Positions 33,616-42,367 of a stretch of 64,000 bases of DNA are shown here, in pieces (within the stretch, counting starts at the first letter, position 1; every line of letters starts with the position of its first letter). The position numbers and the translations under genes are program-made. The notes under the pieces were generated by a model. That model was not told the origin of the DNA, did not search any database, and saw nothing but the letters and a program-made list of their open reading frames with translations. The DNA comes from Fictibacillus norfolkensis. Lineage in GTDB: Bacteria > Bacillota > Bacilli > Bacillales > Fictibacillaceae. The stretch is from assembly GCF_014836645.1 (NCBI RefSeq), contig NZ_JACSQM010000007.1:1-64000 (forward strand), given 5' to 3'.

Positions 33616-34470
33616 TTGAAAACCATTAACAAGTTTGCCGTTTTCTGTTTGAGCTTAATGCTGCTGTTAACTATTGTTCCTCATAAAGCTCGAGCGGACT
33701 GGTTTGATCCGTTGACGATCCACTTTTTAGACGTTGGTCAGGCCGACTGTATTCTTATAAAAGCACCAAACGGACAAACGATGCTTATTGATGGTGGAGA
33801 TGAACATGACGGTGAAAAGATCATCTCTTATCTAGAAAAAGAAGGCGTTACCCACCTGGATATCGTTGTAGCTACTCATCCTCATCATGACCATATTGGT
33901 TCGTTAGATGATGTGATACGAGCGTTCCCCGTGAGTGTTCTATACATGCCGAATCTTCCATACGACACAAAATATTATCATGATCTTTTTCGTGTGATCA
34001 ACGAAAAACAAATTCCTGTTGATCGCGCAAAAGCAGGTGTTAATTTTAAAATGGGCTTTTCTGTAAAGGTTGAAATGCTGGCCCCTAAGGGTTCGTATTA
34101 TAAACACATCAATGATTACTCGGCAGTGATTAAAATCAAGCATGGCAAAAAGAATTTTCTTCTTATGGCAGATGCAGGTGCTGAGGAAGAAAAGGAGATA
34201 TTGAAGCGTGGTGGGGTGAAGGCGGATGTTATTAAATTAGGTCACCATGGAGCCAATACGGGGACGACGATGGAATTTTTGAAAAAAGTCAAAGCGAAAA
34301 CGGCTGTGATTTCGGTCGGTAGGAATAATCCTTATCAGTTCCCATCGAAAGAAGTGATGTATCGTTTAGATAACCGTAAGATGACCGTCTATCGGACCGA
34401 TCAGCTCGGAGCCATTATCGCCACAAGCAATGGAAAGAAAATCATGTTTAGAACGAATGTTCTTCATTAA
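33616..34470 (+). CDS. Secreted ComEC-like metallo-beta-lactamase-fold hydrolase
   Basis: A 284 aa protein. TTG start at 33616 after AAAGGGGTGTGAG. Signal peptide (FCLSLMLLLTIVPHKARA). The metallo-hydrolase fold follows with IHFLDVGQADCILI, ATHPHHDHIGS (HxHxDH), LMADAGAE and the late block LGHHGANTGT. This is the pattern of the ComEC C-terminal domain and its stand-alone secreted relatives. It may be a nuclease or phosphodiesterase acting outside the cell; the substrate is unproven. Confidence 0.88.
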   Translation: MKTINKFAVFCLSLMLLLTIVPHKARADWFDPLTIHFLDVGQADCILIKAPNGQTMLIDGGDEHDGEKIISYLEKEGVTHLDIVVATHPHHDHIGSLDDVIRAFPVSVLYMPNLPYDTKYYHDLFRVINEKQIPVDRAKAGVNFKMGFSVKVEMLAPKGSYYKHINDYSAVIKIKHGKKNFLLMADAGAEEEKEILKRGGVKADVIKLGHHGANTGTTMEFLKKVKAKTAVISVGRNNPYQFPSKEVMYRLDNRKMTVYRTDQLGAIIATSNGKKIMFRTNVLH

Positions 34471-34544
34471 TAATCGGTTTTCTTGCGTCTTTTAGAAAAA
34501 TACAAGAAAATAGTATAAAACGCTTAAGATGGGGTTGGTTAACC

Positions 34545-35207
34545 GTGATCAAGGCATTGGTGTTTGATTTTGATGGAACAATTTTGGATACAGAAACGCA
34601 GCATTACAACGCTTTTCAAGAGTTGTATAAGGAACATGGAAGCGATCTGCCGCTCGAAGTTTGGGGAGAATGTATTGGTACCCATTCTGATTTTAATCCT
34701 TACGAATATTTAGAGAGACAGATTGATCAAAAGCTTGATCATGAAGTGCTGCGAGCAAAAAAGACAGAGCGTGCACTTGCCTTAATATCGGAACAACGGG
34801 AACTTCCTGGAATTCTTGATTACCTTGAAGCTGCAAAAGAACTCGGATTAAAGGTTGGTCTTGCATCAAGTTCTTCGCGAGAATGGGTAGAAGAACATTT
34901 AGATAGAATAGGTTTGAAGCACCATTTTGAAGTGATCAAAACAGCAGATGATGTTAAAAAAGTAAAACCAGATCCCGCGCTATATCTTGAAGCTGTAAAA
35001 GCTTTAAACGTAAAACCTCATGAAGCGATCGCGTTTGAAGACTCTGTAAACGGATCAGTGGCTGCTAAAAAAGCAGGACTTTATTGTGTGGCAATCCCCA
35101 ACCCTGTTACAAAACATATGACATTTGGCGATGTTGATCATCAAATGGAAACCTTAGCAGAGTTGAATCTCGTATCACTTATTAAGCAGGCAGAGAAAAA
35201 AAGGTAA
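34545..35207 (+). CDS. yhcW: HAD-family phosphatase (YhcW-like)
   Basis: A 220 aa HAD subfamily IA phosphatase of the beta-phosphoglucomutase type. Motif I is FDFDGTILDTET, motif II GLASSSSREW, motif III lysine in KKVKPDPALYLEA, and motif IV AFEDSVNGS. GTG start. The length and the following order (VOC protein, yhcX, pgcA nearby) resemble the B. subtilis yhcW region. The substrate is a small phosphorylated metabolite, not definable from sequence. Confidence 0.88.
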   Translation: MIKALVFDFDGTILDTETQHYNAFQELYKEHGSDLPLEVWGECIGTHSDFNPYEYLERQIDQKLDHEVLRAKKTERALALISEQRELPGILDYLEAAKELGLKVGLASSSSREWVEEHLDRIGLKHHFEVIKTADDVKKVKPDPALYLEAVKALNVKPHEAIAFEDSVNGSVAAKKAGLYCVAIPNPVTKHMTFGDVDHQMETLAELNLVSLIKQAEKKR

Positions 35208-35217
35208 AAAAACCAAT

Positions 35218-35631
35218 ATGGTTAAGATACAAGGCATCAATCATATTACGATTAGAGTTTCAAACATAGAAAGTTCCAAAACATTTTATATGAACATACT
35301 AGGTGCTAAAATCGTTCATAAAGGGAATACAGATGTATACTTAGATGCCGGGGGAGTGTGGCTTTGTCTGATAGAAATAAAAGATGCAAAACCTATGGAT
35401 AAAAATCAAGTAGGTGTTGATCACTTTGCATTTACAGTTTCTGAAGAACATTTTCCTAAAGCGGTTCAGTTGCTGCGTGAACAAAATGTTGAAATCACGA
35501 GAGGACCGATACAAAGAGGCGGGGGAAACACAGTCAGTTTTAACGATCTGGATGGAAATGAGATAGAATTCTTCACTGGCAGCCTTCAAGAACGGATGAA
35601 GAATTGGAAGCAAGCTATGGAAGTTAGTTAG
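35218..35631 (+). CDS. VOC-family protein, FosB/FosX-like
   Basis: A 137 aa metalloenzyme of the vicinal oxygen chelate fold. Metal ligands are likely His in GINHITIRVS, His in GVDHFAFTVS and Glu in GNEIEFFTGSLQERM. The C-terminal block resembles the FosB/FosX fosfomycin-resistance proteins, but many uncharacterised VOC proteins share it. It starts 10 bp after yhcW and ends 13 bp before yhcX, so it looks operonic. Resistance activity is not established. Confidence 0.7.
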   Translation: MVKIQGINHITIRVSNIESSKTFYMNILGAKIVHKGNTDVYLDAGGVWLCLIEIKDAKPMDKNQVGVDHFAFTVSEEHFPKAVQLLREQNVEITRGPIQRGGGNTVSFNDLDGNEIEFFTGSLQERMKNWKQAMEVS

Positions 35632-35644
35632 AGGAGTGGATAAC

Positions 35645-37195
35645 ATGAGTGAGATTGATGTTTCAAAATTCGAGAAAAAAATAGAACTACGCAACATTGA
35701 GTTTGAAGATATTGAGGAAATCTTAGAACTTCAACAAATCTGTTTTCCAGGAAACATGGAACCTTGGGAACGAGAGCAGCTAGAAAGTCATCTTCGCATC
35801 TTTCCGGAAGGTCAATTTTGTGTAACGTATGAAGGAAAGATCGTTGGAAGCTGCTCAAGCTTAAGGGTTAATTTTGATGAGTATGATGATAAGCATACGT
35901 GGGATGAGATCACAGATAAAGGCTACATTACGAACCATGATCCAGAAGGTTTTAACTTGTATGGTATCGAAGTGATGGTCCACCCAGAATACCGACGAAT
36001 GAAGATCGGTGCTCGTCTATATGAAGCACGTAAAGAACTTGCTGAGCAAAAGAATTTAAAAAGTATTATTCTAGGCGGTAGAATTCCAAACTACCATAAG
36101 CATTCAAAGGAAATGACGCCTCGAGAATATGTTAGAGAAGTCATTCAGCACAATATTTATGATCCTGTCTTGACCTTTCAATTGATGAACGGTTTTACTG
36201 TGATGCGTTTAAACAAGAGCTATCTGCCTGATGATAAACAATCATATGCCTATGCGACACTAATGGAATGGAACAATGTTGATTATATTCCTAATAAAAC
36301 GAAAAAGTATTTTAAAACAAGTGAGCCTGTTCGAATCACGACGATTCAATATATGATGAAAACCATAAGTTCATTTGAAGATTTTGCGACACAGGTAGAA
36401 TATTATACAGATGTTGCCTCTGATCAAGGATCAGATTTCGCTGTGTTCCCAGAGCTTCTTACTACTCAGCTTTTGTCGTTCTGTGAGGAGAAGAGTCCAA
36501 GCTTAGCCATCCGTAAACTAACAGAATTCACAGAGCAATACATCGAACTCTTTACGAATCTTGCAGTTCGTTACAATGTGAACATCATAGGTGGCTCTCA
36601 CTTTGTTGAAGAAGACGGAGATATCTACAACGTGGCATATTTATTCCGAAGAGATGGAACGATTGATAAGCAATATAAAATTCATATCACACCGAACGAA
36701 CGGAAATGGTGGGGAATTACAGCTGGTGATAAAGTACAAGTATTTGATACAGATTGCGGAAAAGTTGCGATACTCATCTGCTATGATATCGAATTCCCTG
36801 AACTTTCACGTATCGTAACCGATCAAGGGGCGAAGATCATCTTCACGCCTTTCTGTACAGAAGATCGTCAAGGATATCTGCGCGTTCGATATTGTTCGCA
36901 GGCGCGTGCGATTGAAAATGAGATCTATACAGCGATCGCAGGAACGGTTGGAAACTTATCACAAGTAGAGAACATGGATATTCAATATGCTCAATCTGGT
37001 ATCTTTACACCATCTGATTTTTCGTTCCCAAGAGACGGAATTGTTGGGGAATGTCACCCGAATATCGAGACAGTCGTTGTAGGTGATGTGGATTTAGAGA
37101 TTTTAAGAAGACAACGTAAGACAGGAAGTGTAAACCTTCTTAGAGATAGAAGGCTAGATCTATATAGTGTTGTTCAAAAAGATAAAAGCAAATAA
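35645..37195 (+). CDS. yhcX: GNAT acetyltransferase-nitrilase fusion (YhcX-like)
   Basis: A 516 aa two-domain protein. Residues 10-210 form a GNAT domain (VHPEYRRMKIGARLYEARK is the acetyl-CoA loop). Residues 225-500 form a carbon-nitrogen hydrolase domain with the Glu-Lys-Cys triad: FPELLT, then KIHITPNE, then ILICYDIEFPELSR. The start ATG 35645 follows GAGGAG. The domain order matches B. subtilis YhcX. The nitrilase part probably hydrolyses an amide; the substrate is unknown. A terminator follows. Confidence 0.92.
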   Translation: MSEIDVSKFEKKIELRNIEFEDIEEILELQQICFPGNMEPWEREQLESHLRIFPEGQFCVTYEGKIVGSCSSLRVNFDEYDDKHTWDEITDKGYITNHDPEGFNLYGIEVMVHPEYRRMKIGARLYEARKELAEQKNLKSIILGGRIPNYHKHSKEMTPREYVREVIQHNIYDPVLTFQLMNGFTVMRLNKSYLPDDKQSYAYATLMEWNNVDYIPNKTKKYFKTSEPVRITTIQYMMKTISSFEDFATQVEYYTDVASDQGSDFAVFPELLTTQLLSFCEEKSPSLAIRKLTEFTEQYIELFTNLAVRYNVNIIGGSHFVEEDGDIYNVAYLFRRDGTIDKQYKIHITPNERKWWGITAGDKVQVFDTDCGKVAILICYDIEFPELSRIVTDQGAKIIFTPFCTEDRQGYLRVRYCSQARAIENEIYTAIAGTVGNLSQVENMDIQYAQSGIFTPSDFSFPRDGIVGECHPNIETVVVGDVDLEILRRQRKTGSVNLLRDRRLDLYSVVQKDKSK

Positions 37196-37203
37196 CAATA
37201 AGA

Positions 37204-37239
37204 AGGGCGGTAAGCGATAGATAGCTTGCCGCTTTTTTT
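37204..37239 (+). terminator. Terminator after yhcX
   Basis: GCGGTAAGC and GCTTGCCGC form a 9 bp stem, followed by seven Ts. Confidence 0.85.
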
Positions 37240-37427
37240 CTATTTCTCGGGAAATATAACGAACCTTGTCAATGTGTGAGAGCGCTTTTTAGCATGATTT
37301 TATTTTTTGTGCTGAAAGCGGTATAATAAAGGCCGTATTTAATAGATATGGCAGGAATAACTCGATTCATATCGAAACTAACAAAAAACAATTAACATTC
37401 ATCTATATAACATAAGGAGGCAGTACT

Positions 37428-39176
37428 ATGTCCTGGGAGACAACATATGAGAAATGGGTAGGGAACGAAGAGCTCGAACAACCATTAAAGGCTGCATTAG
37501 AGGAAATCAAGGAAAACAGGACAGCACTTGAAGACTGCTTTTATAAAAATTTAGAATTTGGCACAGGTGGTATGCGTGGAGAAATAGGACCTGGTACAAA
37601 TAGAATGAACACGTACACGGTACGGAAAGCTTCTTTAGGCTTGGCTCACTTTATTGAAGAGCAAGGTGAGAAGGCGAAAAAGCGCGGTGTTGCGATTGCG
37701 TACGATTCTCGTCATCAATCACCTGAATTCGCGATGGAAGCAGCGAAAACATTAGCATCTCAGGGTATTCAAGCTTACGTATTCGAAAGCTTAAGGCCTA
37801 CACCTGAGTTATCTTTTGCGGTGAGATACCTGAAAGCTTATAGTGGAATCGTTGTTACAGCAAGCCATAATCCACCAGAATACAACGGATACAAGGTATA
37901 TGGTCCAGATGGCGGCCAGCTTCCGCCAAAAGAAGCTGATGAAGTGATCGGAAAAGTAAATGCCGTTGAAGATGAACTATCTATCAATGTGAGATCTGAA
38001 GAGGAACTTAAAAGTGAAGGGTTGATTCAGATTGTTGGTGAGGAAATCGACAAAGCCTACATGGATCAACTAATAAAGATTAGTTTAAACCGCGAAGTAA
38101 TCAAAGAAATGCATGACTTAAGCATCGTTTTCACTCCTCTTCACGGAACAGCGAATATTCCTGTGAAAGAAGGACTTCAACAGCTAGGATTTACGAATGT
38201 TACGGTTGTAAAAGAACAAGAACTGCCTGATGCTAATTTTTCAACGGTGAAGTCCCCAAATCCGGAAGAACATGCAGCATTTGAATTAGCGATCAACTAT
38301 GGACAAGAAGTTGATGCCGATCTATTAATGGCGACTGATCCTGATGCGGACCGAGTAGGAATCGCAGCTAAGAACAGTAAAGGTGAATACGAAATTCTTA
38401 CAGGTAACCAGACTGGTGCACTAATGATTGAATATATTCTTTCCCAACGTGAAGAGAAAGGCAGCTTATGTTCAAAAGGGATCATCTTCAAAACGATCGT
38501 AACTTCAGAGCTTGGTCGAGTAATCGCAGAGTCTTATGGGCTAACGTGTGAAGATACCCTTACAGGTTTTAAGTTCATCGGCGAAAAGATTAAGGAATAC
38601 GAAAAAAGCGGGAAGCATACTTTCATTTTCGGTTATGAAGAAAGCTACGGTTCTTTGATCGGAGATTTTGTGCGTGACAAGGACGCAGTTCAGGCTTGTT
38701 TAATGGGTGCTGAAATGGCTGCTTATTACAAGAAACAAGGAAAGACACTGTTTGATGCTTTAGATGATGTTTACAAAAAGCACGGTTTTTATAAGGAAGG
38801 TCTCGAGTCCCTAACATTAAAAGGTAAGTCTGGAGCAGAACAGATCGAAAACTTATTAGCAGGCTTTAGAGCTGAAATGCCGCTTGAAGTGAACGGACAA
38901 AAATTAATGGTTTCTGAAGACTACAAAGCAAGTGTTTATTACAATGTAGTTAAAGATGAAAAGAGTGACATCCATCTTCCAAAATCAAATGTACTTAAAT
39001 ATCAATTAGAAGATGGTTCTTGGTTCTGCGTAAGACCATCAGGTACAGAACCGAAAGTGAAGTTTTATTTTGGTGTTACAGCAGATTCACACAAGAATGC
39101 TGATGAAGCATTAGTGAACCTCAAACAATCCGTAATGGATCTGGTTCATGAAAGAATGCAAAAAGTGGCACAATAA
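37428..39176 (+). CDS. pgcA: Alpha-phosphoglucomutase PgcA
   Basis: A 582 aa phosphohexomutase that interconverts glucose-6-P and glucose-1-P for UDP-glucose, wall teichoic acid anchoring and lipid glycosylation. The phosphoserine loop is [15 protein letters not shown], the metal loop [10 protein letters not shown], the sugar loop GYEESYG and the phosphate loop RPSGTEPK. The length equals B. subtilis PgcA/YhxB. AAGGAGGC precedes ATG. A -10 TATAAT lies at 37322-37327. Confidence 0.96.
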   Translation: MSWETTYEKWVGNEELEQPLKAALEEIKENRTALEDCFYKNLEFGTGGMRGEIGPGTNRMNTYTVRKASLGLAHFIEEQGEKAKKRGVAIAYDSRHQSPEFAMEAAKTLASQGIQAYVFESLRPTPELSFAVRYLKAYSGIVVTASHNPPEYNGYKVYGPDGGQLPPKEADEVIGKVNAVEDELSINVRSEEELKSEGLIQIVGEEIDKAYMDQLIKISLNREVIKEMHDLSIVFTPLHGTANIPVKEGLQQLGFTNVTVVKEQELPDANFSTVKSPNPEEHAAFELAINYGQEVDADLLMATDPDADRVGIAAKNSKGEYEILTGNQTGALMIEYILSQREEKGSLCSKGIIFKTIVTSELGRVIAESYGLTCEDTLTGFKFIGEKIKEYEKSGKHTFIFGYEESYGSLIGDFVRDKDAVQACLMGAEMAAYYKKQGKTLFDALDDVYKKHGFYKEGLESLTLKGKSGAEQIENLLAGFRAEMPLEVNGQKLMVSEDYKASVYYNVVKDEKSDIHLPKSNVLKYQLEDGSWFCVRPSGTEPKVKFYFGVTADSHKNADEALVNLKQSVMDLVHERMQKVAQ

Positions 39177-39181
39177 AAATA

Positions 39182-39219
39182 TGAGGCTGCGAGGAACTTA
39201 CCTTGCAGCCCATTTTTTT
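39182..39219 (+). terminator. Terminator after pgcA
   Basis: GGCTGCGAGG and CCTTGCAGCC, followed by a T run. Confidence 0.85.
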
Positions 39220-39225
39220 AAAGAG

Positions 39226-39268
39226 TTGACATAAACAACAAACAGTTGTAATATACCCCTATAGGTAT
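39226..39268 (+). promoter_or_regulatory. CstR-type operator 1 and promoter
   Basis: -35 TTGACA (39226-39231), 17 bp spacer, -10 TAATAT (39249-39254). The palindrome ATACCCCTATAGGTAT (39253-39268) overlaps the -10 end and start site. CsoR/CstR-family regulators bind G/C-tract palindromes of this kind, so autoregulation is likely. Confidence 0.8.
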
Positions 39269-39288
39269 TTTTAGAAGGAGGTGCTGAA

Positions 39289-39552
39289 ATGGAATATACA
39301 CAAGAAATGAAGAATCGTTTAAAAAGAATTGAGGGGCAAATACGTGGGGTATTGCGTATGCTAGAAGAAGAACAAGATTGTAAATCTGTTATCACTCAAT
39401 TATCCGCATCACGAACAGCGATTGACCGTTCGATTGGATTAATCGTAGGCACCAACCTTGAACAGTGTTTACGCGAACAAATGGCAAACGGAGAAGAAAT
39501 GAATTCCGATATTGTAAAAGAGGCTGTGCAGCTTCTCGTAAAAAGTCGTTAA
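39289..39552 (+). CDS. cstR: CsoR-family regulator, CstR-type persulfide sensor
   Basis: An 87 aa all-helical repressor (RLKRIEGQIRGVLRMLEEEQ is the family's first helix). The two conserved cysteines are present (QDCKSV and LEQCL). The histidine that CsoR copper sensors have before the second Cys is Asn here (GTNLEQC), as in CstR, which senses persulfides by forming di- to tetrasulfide bridges. GGAGGTG precedes ATG. The downstream sulfur genes and five matching palindromes support this over copper sensing. Confidence 0.9.
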   Translation: MEYTQEMKNRLKRIEGQIRGVLRMLEEEQDCKSVITQLSASRTAIDRSIGLIVGTNLEQCLREQMANGEEMNSDIVKEAVQLLVKSR

Positions 39553-39574
39553 TATCTGTCAGTAGTTAAGACTG

Positions 39575-39618
39575 TTGACAGATTTCCTTTTATCAATTAG
39601 TATACCCCTATGGGTATA
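39575..39618 (+). promoter_or_regulatory. CstR-type operator 2 and promoter
   Basis: -35 TTGACA (39575-39580), 17 bp spacer, -10 TAGTAT (39598-39603). The palindrome TATACCCCTATGGGTATA (39601-39618) overlaps the -10. It drives the HesB-like gene separately from cstR. Confidence 0.8.
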
Positions 39619-39638
39619 CGGAGTTGGAGGGAACAGAC

Positions 39639-39914
39639 TTGATTATTACTGAAAAAGCTATACGTTACATTCAAAAGAAATCTGCTGCACCCTATCAAGT
39701 AAGAATCTTTATGGCTGGTTTTGGCTGAGGCGGACCTCGTGTTGAAATCGCCCTGGATGGGCCACGTGATAAAGATATAATAATTAATGTAAGTAATATT
39801 GATGTTTCAATGGATCCTGCCATCGAACTATTTGTGAAAGAGGCGGTCATTGATTTGAACGAGATTTTCTTTATGAAGCATTTAACAGTTAGAAGCAGTT
39901 TAGGAGCTTGTTAA
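39639..39914 (+). CDS. HesB/IscA-like protein with in-frame TGA (probable selenocysteine)
   Basis: A 91-codon gene: TTG start with TTGGAGGG upstream, TGA at 39726-39728 (codon 30), true stop TAA at 39912-39914. Around the TGA the protein reads RIFMAGFG-U-GGPRVEIALD, and the frame continues to a conserved-looking end, SLGAC. HesB-like selenoproteins known in other bacteria carry Sec or Cys at exactly this GG-preceding site. A hairpin beginning 9 nt after the TGA fits a bacterial SECIS. It lies in the sulfur operon, consistent with a redox or sulfur-carrier role. If no Sec machinery exists in the genome, it is a nonsense pseudogene instead. Confidence 0.75.
39738..39766 (+). other. Candidate bacterial SECIS hairpin
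   Basis: CGTG (39738-39741) pairs CACG (39763-39766). GCCC (39750-39753) pairs GGGC (39759-39762), leaving the apical loop TGGAT and a 5' side bulge of 8 nt. The loop starts 25 nt after the TGA and has G in its first two positions. Both fit the general bacterial SECIS pattern bound by SelB. Confidence 0.6.
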
Positions 39915-39932
39915 AAAATTTTTAGCATTTAA

Positions 39933-39950
39933 TATACCTATACGGGTATA
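39933..39950 (+). promoter_or_regulatory. CstR-type operator 3
   Basis: TATACCTATACGGGTATA, with TAATAT (39930-39935) as a possible -10 and TTGTTA (39908-39913) as a weak -35 at 16 bp. It precedes the first rhodanese gene. Confidence 0.7.
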
Positions 39951-39992
39951 AGTATAATGTGATGAAATATAATTTGAAAGGAGATTCCTCAA

Positions 39993-40301
39993 GTGTTGCT
40001 TAGAACAATTGAGCCAAATGAAGTAGAGCGTTCATTAAACGACGGAAACAATCTAAACATTATTGATGTACGTGAGAATGACGAAGTCGCTCAAGGGATG
40101 ATTCCGACAGCTAAACATATTCCACTCGGAGAAATTTCTGACCGAATTAATGAGCTCGATCGTGATAAAGAGTATGTCATGGTTTGCCGGTCTGGAAAAA
40201 GGAGCGAAAAAGCGTGTGCGATTTTAGCTTCACATAATATTAATGTGATTAACATGACAGGCGGAATGCTTTCTTGGAAAGGTAAAACAACTATTAAATA
40301 A
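39993..40301 (+). CDS. Single-domain rhodanese sulfurtransferase
   Basis: A 102 aa rhodanese-fold protein. The active-site loop CRSGKRS carries the persulfide-forming cysteine. The N-terminal part has the usual NIIDVRENDEVAQGMIP. GTG start at 39993 after GAAAGGAG. It would move sulfane sulfur between thiols and the other carriers of this operon. It is cytoplasmic with no extra domain, and the next gene starts 14 bp later. Confidence 0.9.
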   Translation: MLLRTIEPNEVERSLNDGNNLNIIDVRENDEVAQGMIPTAKHIPLGEISDRINELDRDKEYVMVCRSGKRSEKACAILASHNINVINMTGGMLSWKGKTTIK

Positions 40302-40315
40302 GTGGAGGTTTCAAA

Positions 40316-40882
40316 ATGAGTATTAAAGTTGATCAAGTATTAGATTGCAAAGGATTATCATGTCCACTACCGATCGTTCGTACGAAGAAAGCGATGGATC
40401 AGCTCGAGGCAGGTCAAGTTATTGAAGTTCAGGCGACAGATAAAGGCTCATTGGCTGATATTCAAGGCTGGGCAAGAAACACCGGAAATCAATATTTAGG
40501 CACAAAAGAAGAAGGGGATGTTCTTAAGCACTATTTAAGAAAATCAAATCCTGGTGAAGTTAAAGAAGCTGCAAAGTTCGAGCATACAATTCAGAACGAT
40601 GAATTAGAAAAAGTCTTGGCTGAAAATAAAGAAGATATGCTTCTTCTAGATGTTAGAGAGCCCGCAGAGTATGAGTTCAAACGTATACCTGGGGCAGTAT
40701 CGATTCCTTTGGGAGAACTCGAAAGCAAATTAGACACACTTGATAAAAATAAAGAGATCCATGTTATTTGCCGTACAGGATCAAGAAGTGATATGGCAGC
40801 ACAAATGCTTGCTGAGAATGGGTTCCAACGTGTTAAGAACGTATTACCTGGTATGGTTGAATGGAATGGGCCAACAGAATAA
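40316..40882 (+). CDS. TusA-rhodanese fusion (CstA-like)
   Basis: A 188 aa two-domain sulfur carrier. Residues 1-75 are TusA-like (DCKGLSCPLPIVRTKKAMD, with the CPxP motif). Residues 90-188 are a rhodanese with the active loop ICRTGSRSDM. S. aureus CstA combines the same kinds of domains with an additional rhodanese; here that extra domain is the separate gene upstream. It probably passes persulfide sulfur between low-molecular-weight thiols and proteins. GTGGAGG precedes ATG. Confidence 0.9.
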   Translation: MSIKVDQVLDCKGLSCPLPIVRTKKAMDQLEAGQVIEVQATDKGSLADIQGWARNTGNQYLGTKEEGDVLKHYLRKSNPGEVKEAAKFEHTIQNDELEKVLAENKEDMLLLDVREPAEYEFKRIPGAVSIPLGELESKLDTLDKNKEIHVICRTGSRSDMAAQMLAENGFQRVKNVLPGMVEWNGPTE

Positions 40883-40900
40883 AAAATTTTAATTTTAAAT

Positions 40901-40916
40901 ATACCTAGGGAGGTAT
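40901..40916 (+). promoter_or_regulatory. CstR-type operator 4
   Basis: ATACCTAGGGAGGTAT, directly before the rhodanese-dioxygenase gene. Its right half (GGGAGG) also serves as that gene's ribosome binding site, so repressor and ribosome would use the same bases. Confidence 0.6.
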
Positions 40917-40923
40917 TTTCGAA

Positions 40924-42048
40924 ATGATAAAAGCATTATCAGCTAAAGAAGTGGCAAAACGAGTTGTTGAAGGAAGCATGTTTATTCTGGATGTTCGTAA
41001 TGAAGGGGATTATAAAGATTGGAGAATTGAAGGGAAAGGAATCAAATCCATTAACCGCCCTTATTTTGATCTGATTGATGGTGTAGAAGATGTTTTAGAA
41101 CATCTTCCGAAAGAAGAAGTTCTCGTTGTCTGTGCAAAAGAAGGATCTTCTGTCATGGTAGCAGAGATGTTGGATGAAGCAGGCATTAAAGACGTTTATT
41201 ATCTCGAAGGGGGTATGAAGTCTTGGAGTGAGTACTTAATGCCAGTAAAGCTTGGGGATTTGAAAGATGGAGGTTCGATCTATCAATTCAACCGTATCGG
41301 CAAGGGATGTCTTTCTTACCTTGTAGAATCAAATGGAGAAGCGACTATTATTGACTCTGCTCGTACGATTGAAGCGTATGAAGATTTTGCAAAGGAAAAC
41401 AACCTTGAAATCAAGCACATGATCGATACACATCTTCATGCTGACCATATTTCAGGGGGACGCAAACTTGCAGAAAAGACTGGTGCAACTTACTGGTTAC
41501 CACCAAAAGATGCTGAAGAAGTAACATTCTCATTCTCAGCATTAGAAGAAGGAAACGATATTACGATCGGAAACACGAAGATTGAGATTCAACCATTGTA
41601 TACTCCGGGCCATACGATTGGAAGTACTTCTATGATTGTTGATGGACAATTCTTGCTTTCTGGAGATATTCTGTTTGTTGATTCAATCGGACGTCCAGAT
41701 CTTGCCGGTAAAGCAGAGGACTGGGTTAGTGATTTGCGTGATTCACTATATAACAAATACAACAACCTTTCTAAAGAGCTAGTTGTGTTACCTGCTCACT
41801 TTGGAAAGATCAGTGAGCTAGATGAAAAAGGTGCGGTTTCAGCTCCACTTGGAGAACTTTTTGAAAAGAACGATGGATTAAAGATTAAGAATGAAAATGA
41901 GTTTCGAAGAGCTGTAACGGAAAACTTGCCGCCTCAGCCAAACGCCTATCAAGAAATTCGTCAAACGAACATGGGGAAAATCGACCCTACAAACGATGAA
42001 CAGCGTGAGATGGAAATTGGTCCAAACCGTTGTGCAATCACTGAATAA
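40924..42048 (+). CDS. Rhodanese-persulfide dioxygenase fusion (CstB-like)
   Basis: A 374 aa protein. Residues 1-105 form a rhodanese domain with the active loop VCAKEGSS. Residues 120-320 form an ETHE1/Blh-type metallo-hydrolase with the iron ligands [19 protein letters not shown] and [15 protein letters not shown]. Such enzymes oxidise persulfides to sulfite or thiosulfate. S. aureus CstB has the same domains but with the dioxygenase first, so the order is reversed here. The C-terminal tail (about 320-374) resembles the extension of Firmicutes MBL-rhodanese proteins. Confidence 0.9.
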   Translation: MIKALSAKEVAKRVVEGSMFILDVRNEGDYKDWRIEGKGIKSINRPYFDLIDGVEDVLEHLPKEEVLVVCAKEGSSVMVAEMLDEAGIKDVYYLEGGMKSWSEYLMPVKLGDLKDGGSIYQFNRIGKGCLSYLVESNGEATIIDSARTIEAYEDFAKENNLEIKHMIDTHLHADHISGGRKLAEKTGATYWLPPKDAEEVTFSFSALEEGNDITIGNTKIEIQPLYTPGHTIGSTSMIVDGQFLLSGDILFVDSIGRPDLAGKAEDWVSDLRDSLYNKYNNLSKELVVLPAHFGKISELDEKGAVSAPLGELFEKNDGLKIKNENEFRRAVTENLPPQPNAYQEIRQTNMGKIDPTNDEQREMEIGPNRCAITE

Positions 42049-42078
42049 AAAATAAAAAAATTTCTGGAGGTTTTACAA

Positions 42079-42306
42079 ATGAACGTAACTCAAACTTTAG
42101 ACACAAAAGGATTATCTTGCCCAATGCCAATCGTGAAAACAAAGAAAGCGATGGATACACTTGCAAGTGGAGACATTTTAGAAGTTTTAGCAACAGATAA
42201 GGGAGCAGTTAATGACCTATCTGCATGGTCTAAATCTTCAGGTCATGAACTTTTAGAGCATAAAGAAGAAGACGGCGTATTTAAGTTTTATATTCAAAAA
42301 GGGTAA
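42079..42306 (+). CDS. TusA-family sulfur carrier
   Basis: A 75 aa stand-alone TusA-like protein (LDTKGLSCPMPIVKTKKAMD) with the CPxP cysteine. It is nearly a duplicate of the TusA half of the fusion at 40316; both have the TDKGAVND/TDKGSLAD block. GGAGG precedes ATG. It would carry a protein persulfide between the rhodaneses and DsrE-like protein. Confidence 0.92.
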   Translation: MNVTQTLDTKGLSCPMPIVKTKKAMDTLASGDILEVLATDKGAVNDLSAWSKSSGHELLEHKEEDGVFKFYIQKG

Positions 42307-42321
42307 TAAAAAAATTTGAGA

Positions 42322-42349
42322 AACCAGATACCTATATGGGTATCTGGTT
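42322..42349 (+). promoter_or_regulatory. CstR-type operator 5
   Basis: Perfect 11 bp arms AACCAGATACC and GGTATCTGGTT around TATATG, the longest palindrome of the set, in the 61 bp gap before the DsrE-like gene. The core ATACC...GGTAT matches the other four. Confidence 0.7.
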
Positions 42350-42367
42350 CAGAAGGAGCGTTCAATA

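Noticed and set aside
39639..39914. HesB-like gene as an ordinary pseudogene
   Set aside because: Only one in-frame stop, a TGA at the known Sec/Cys site, with a SECIS-compatible hairpin and intact flanks. It remains the fallback if Sec machinery is absent.
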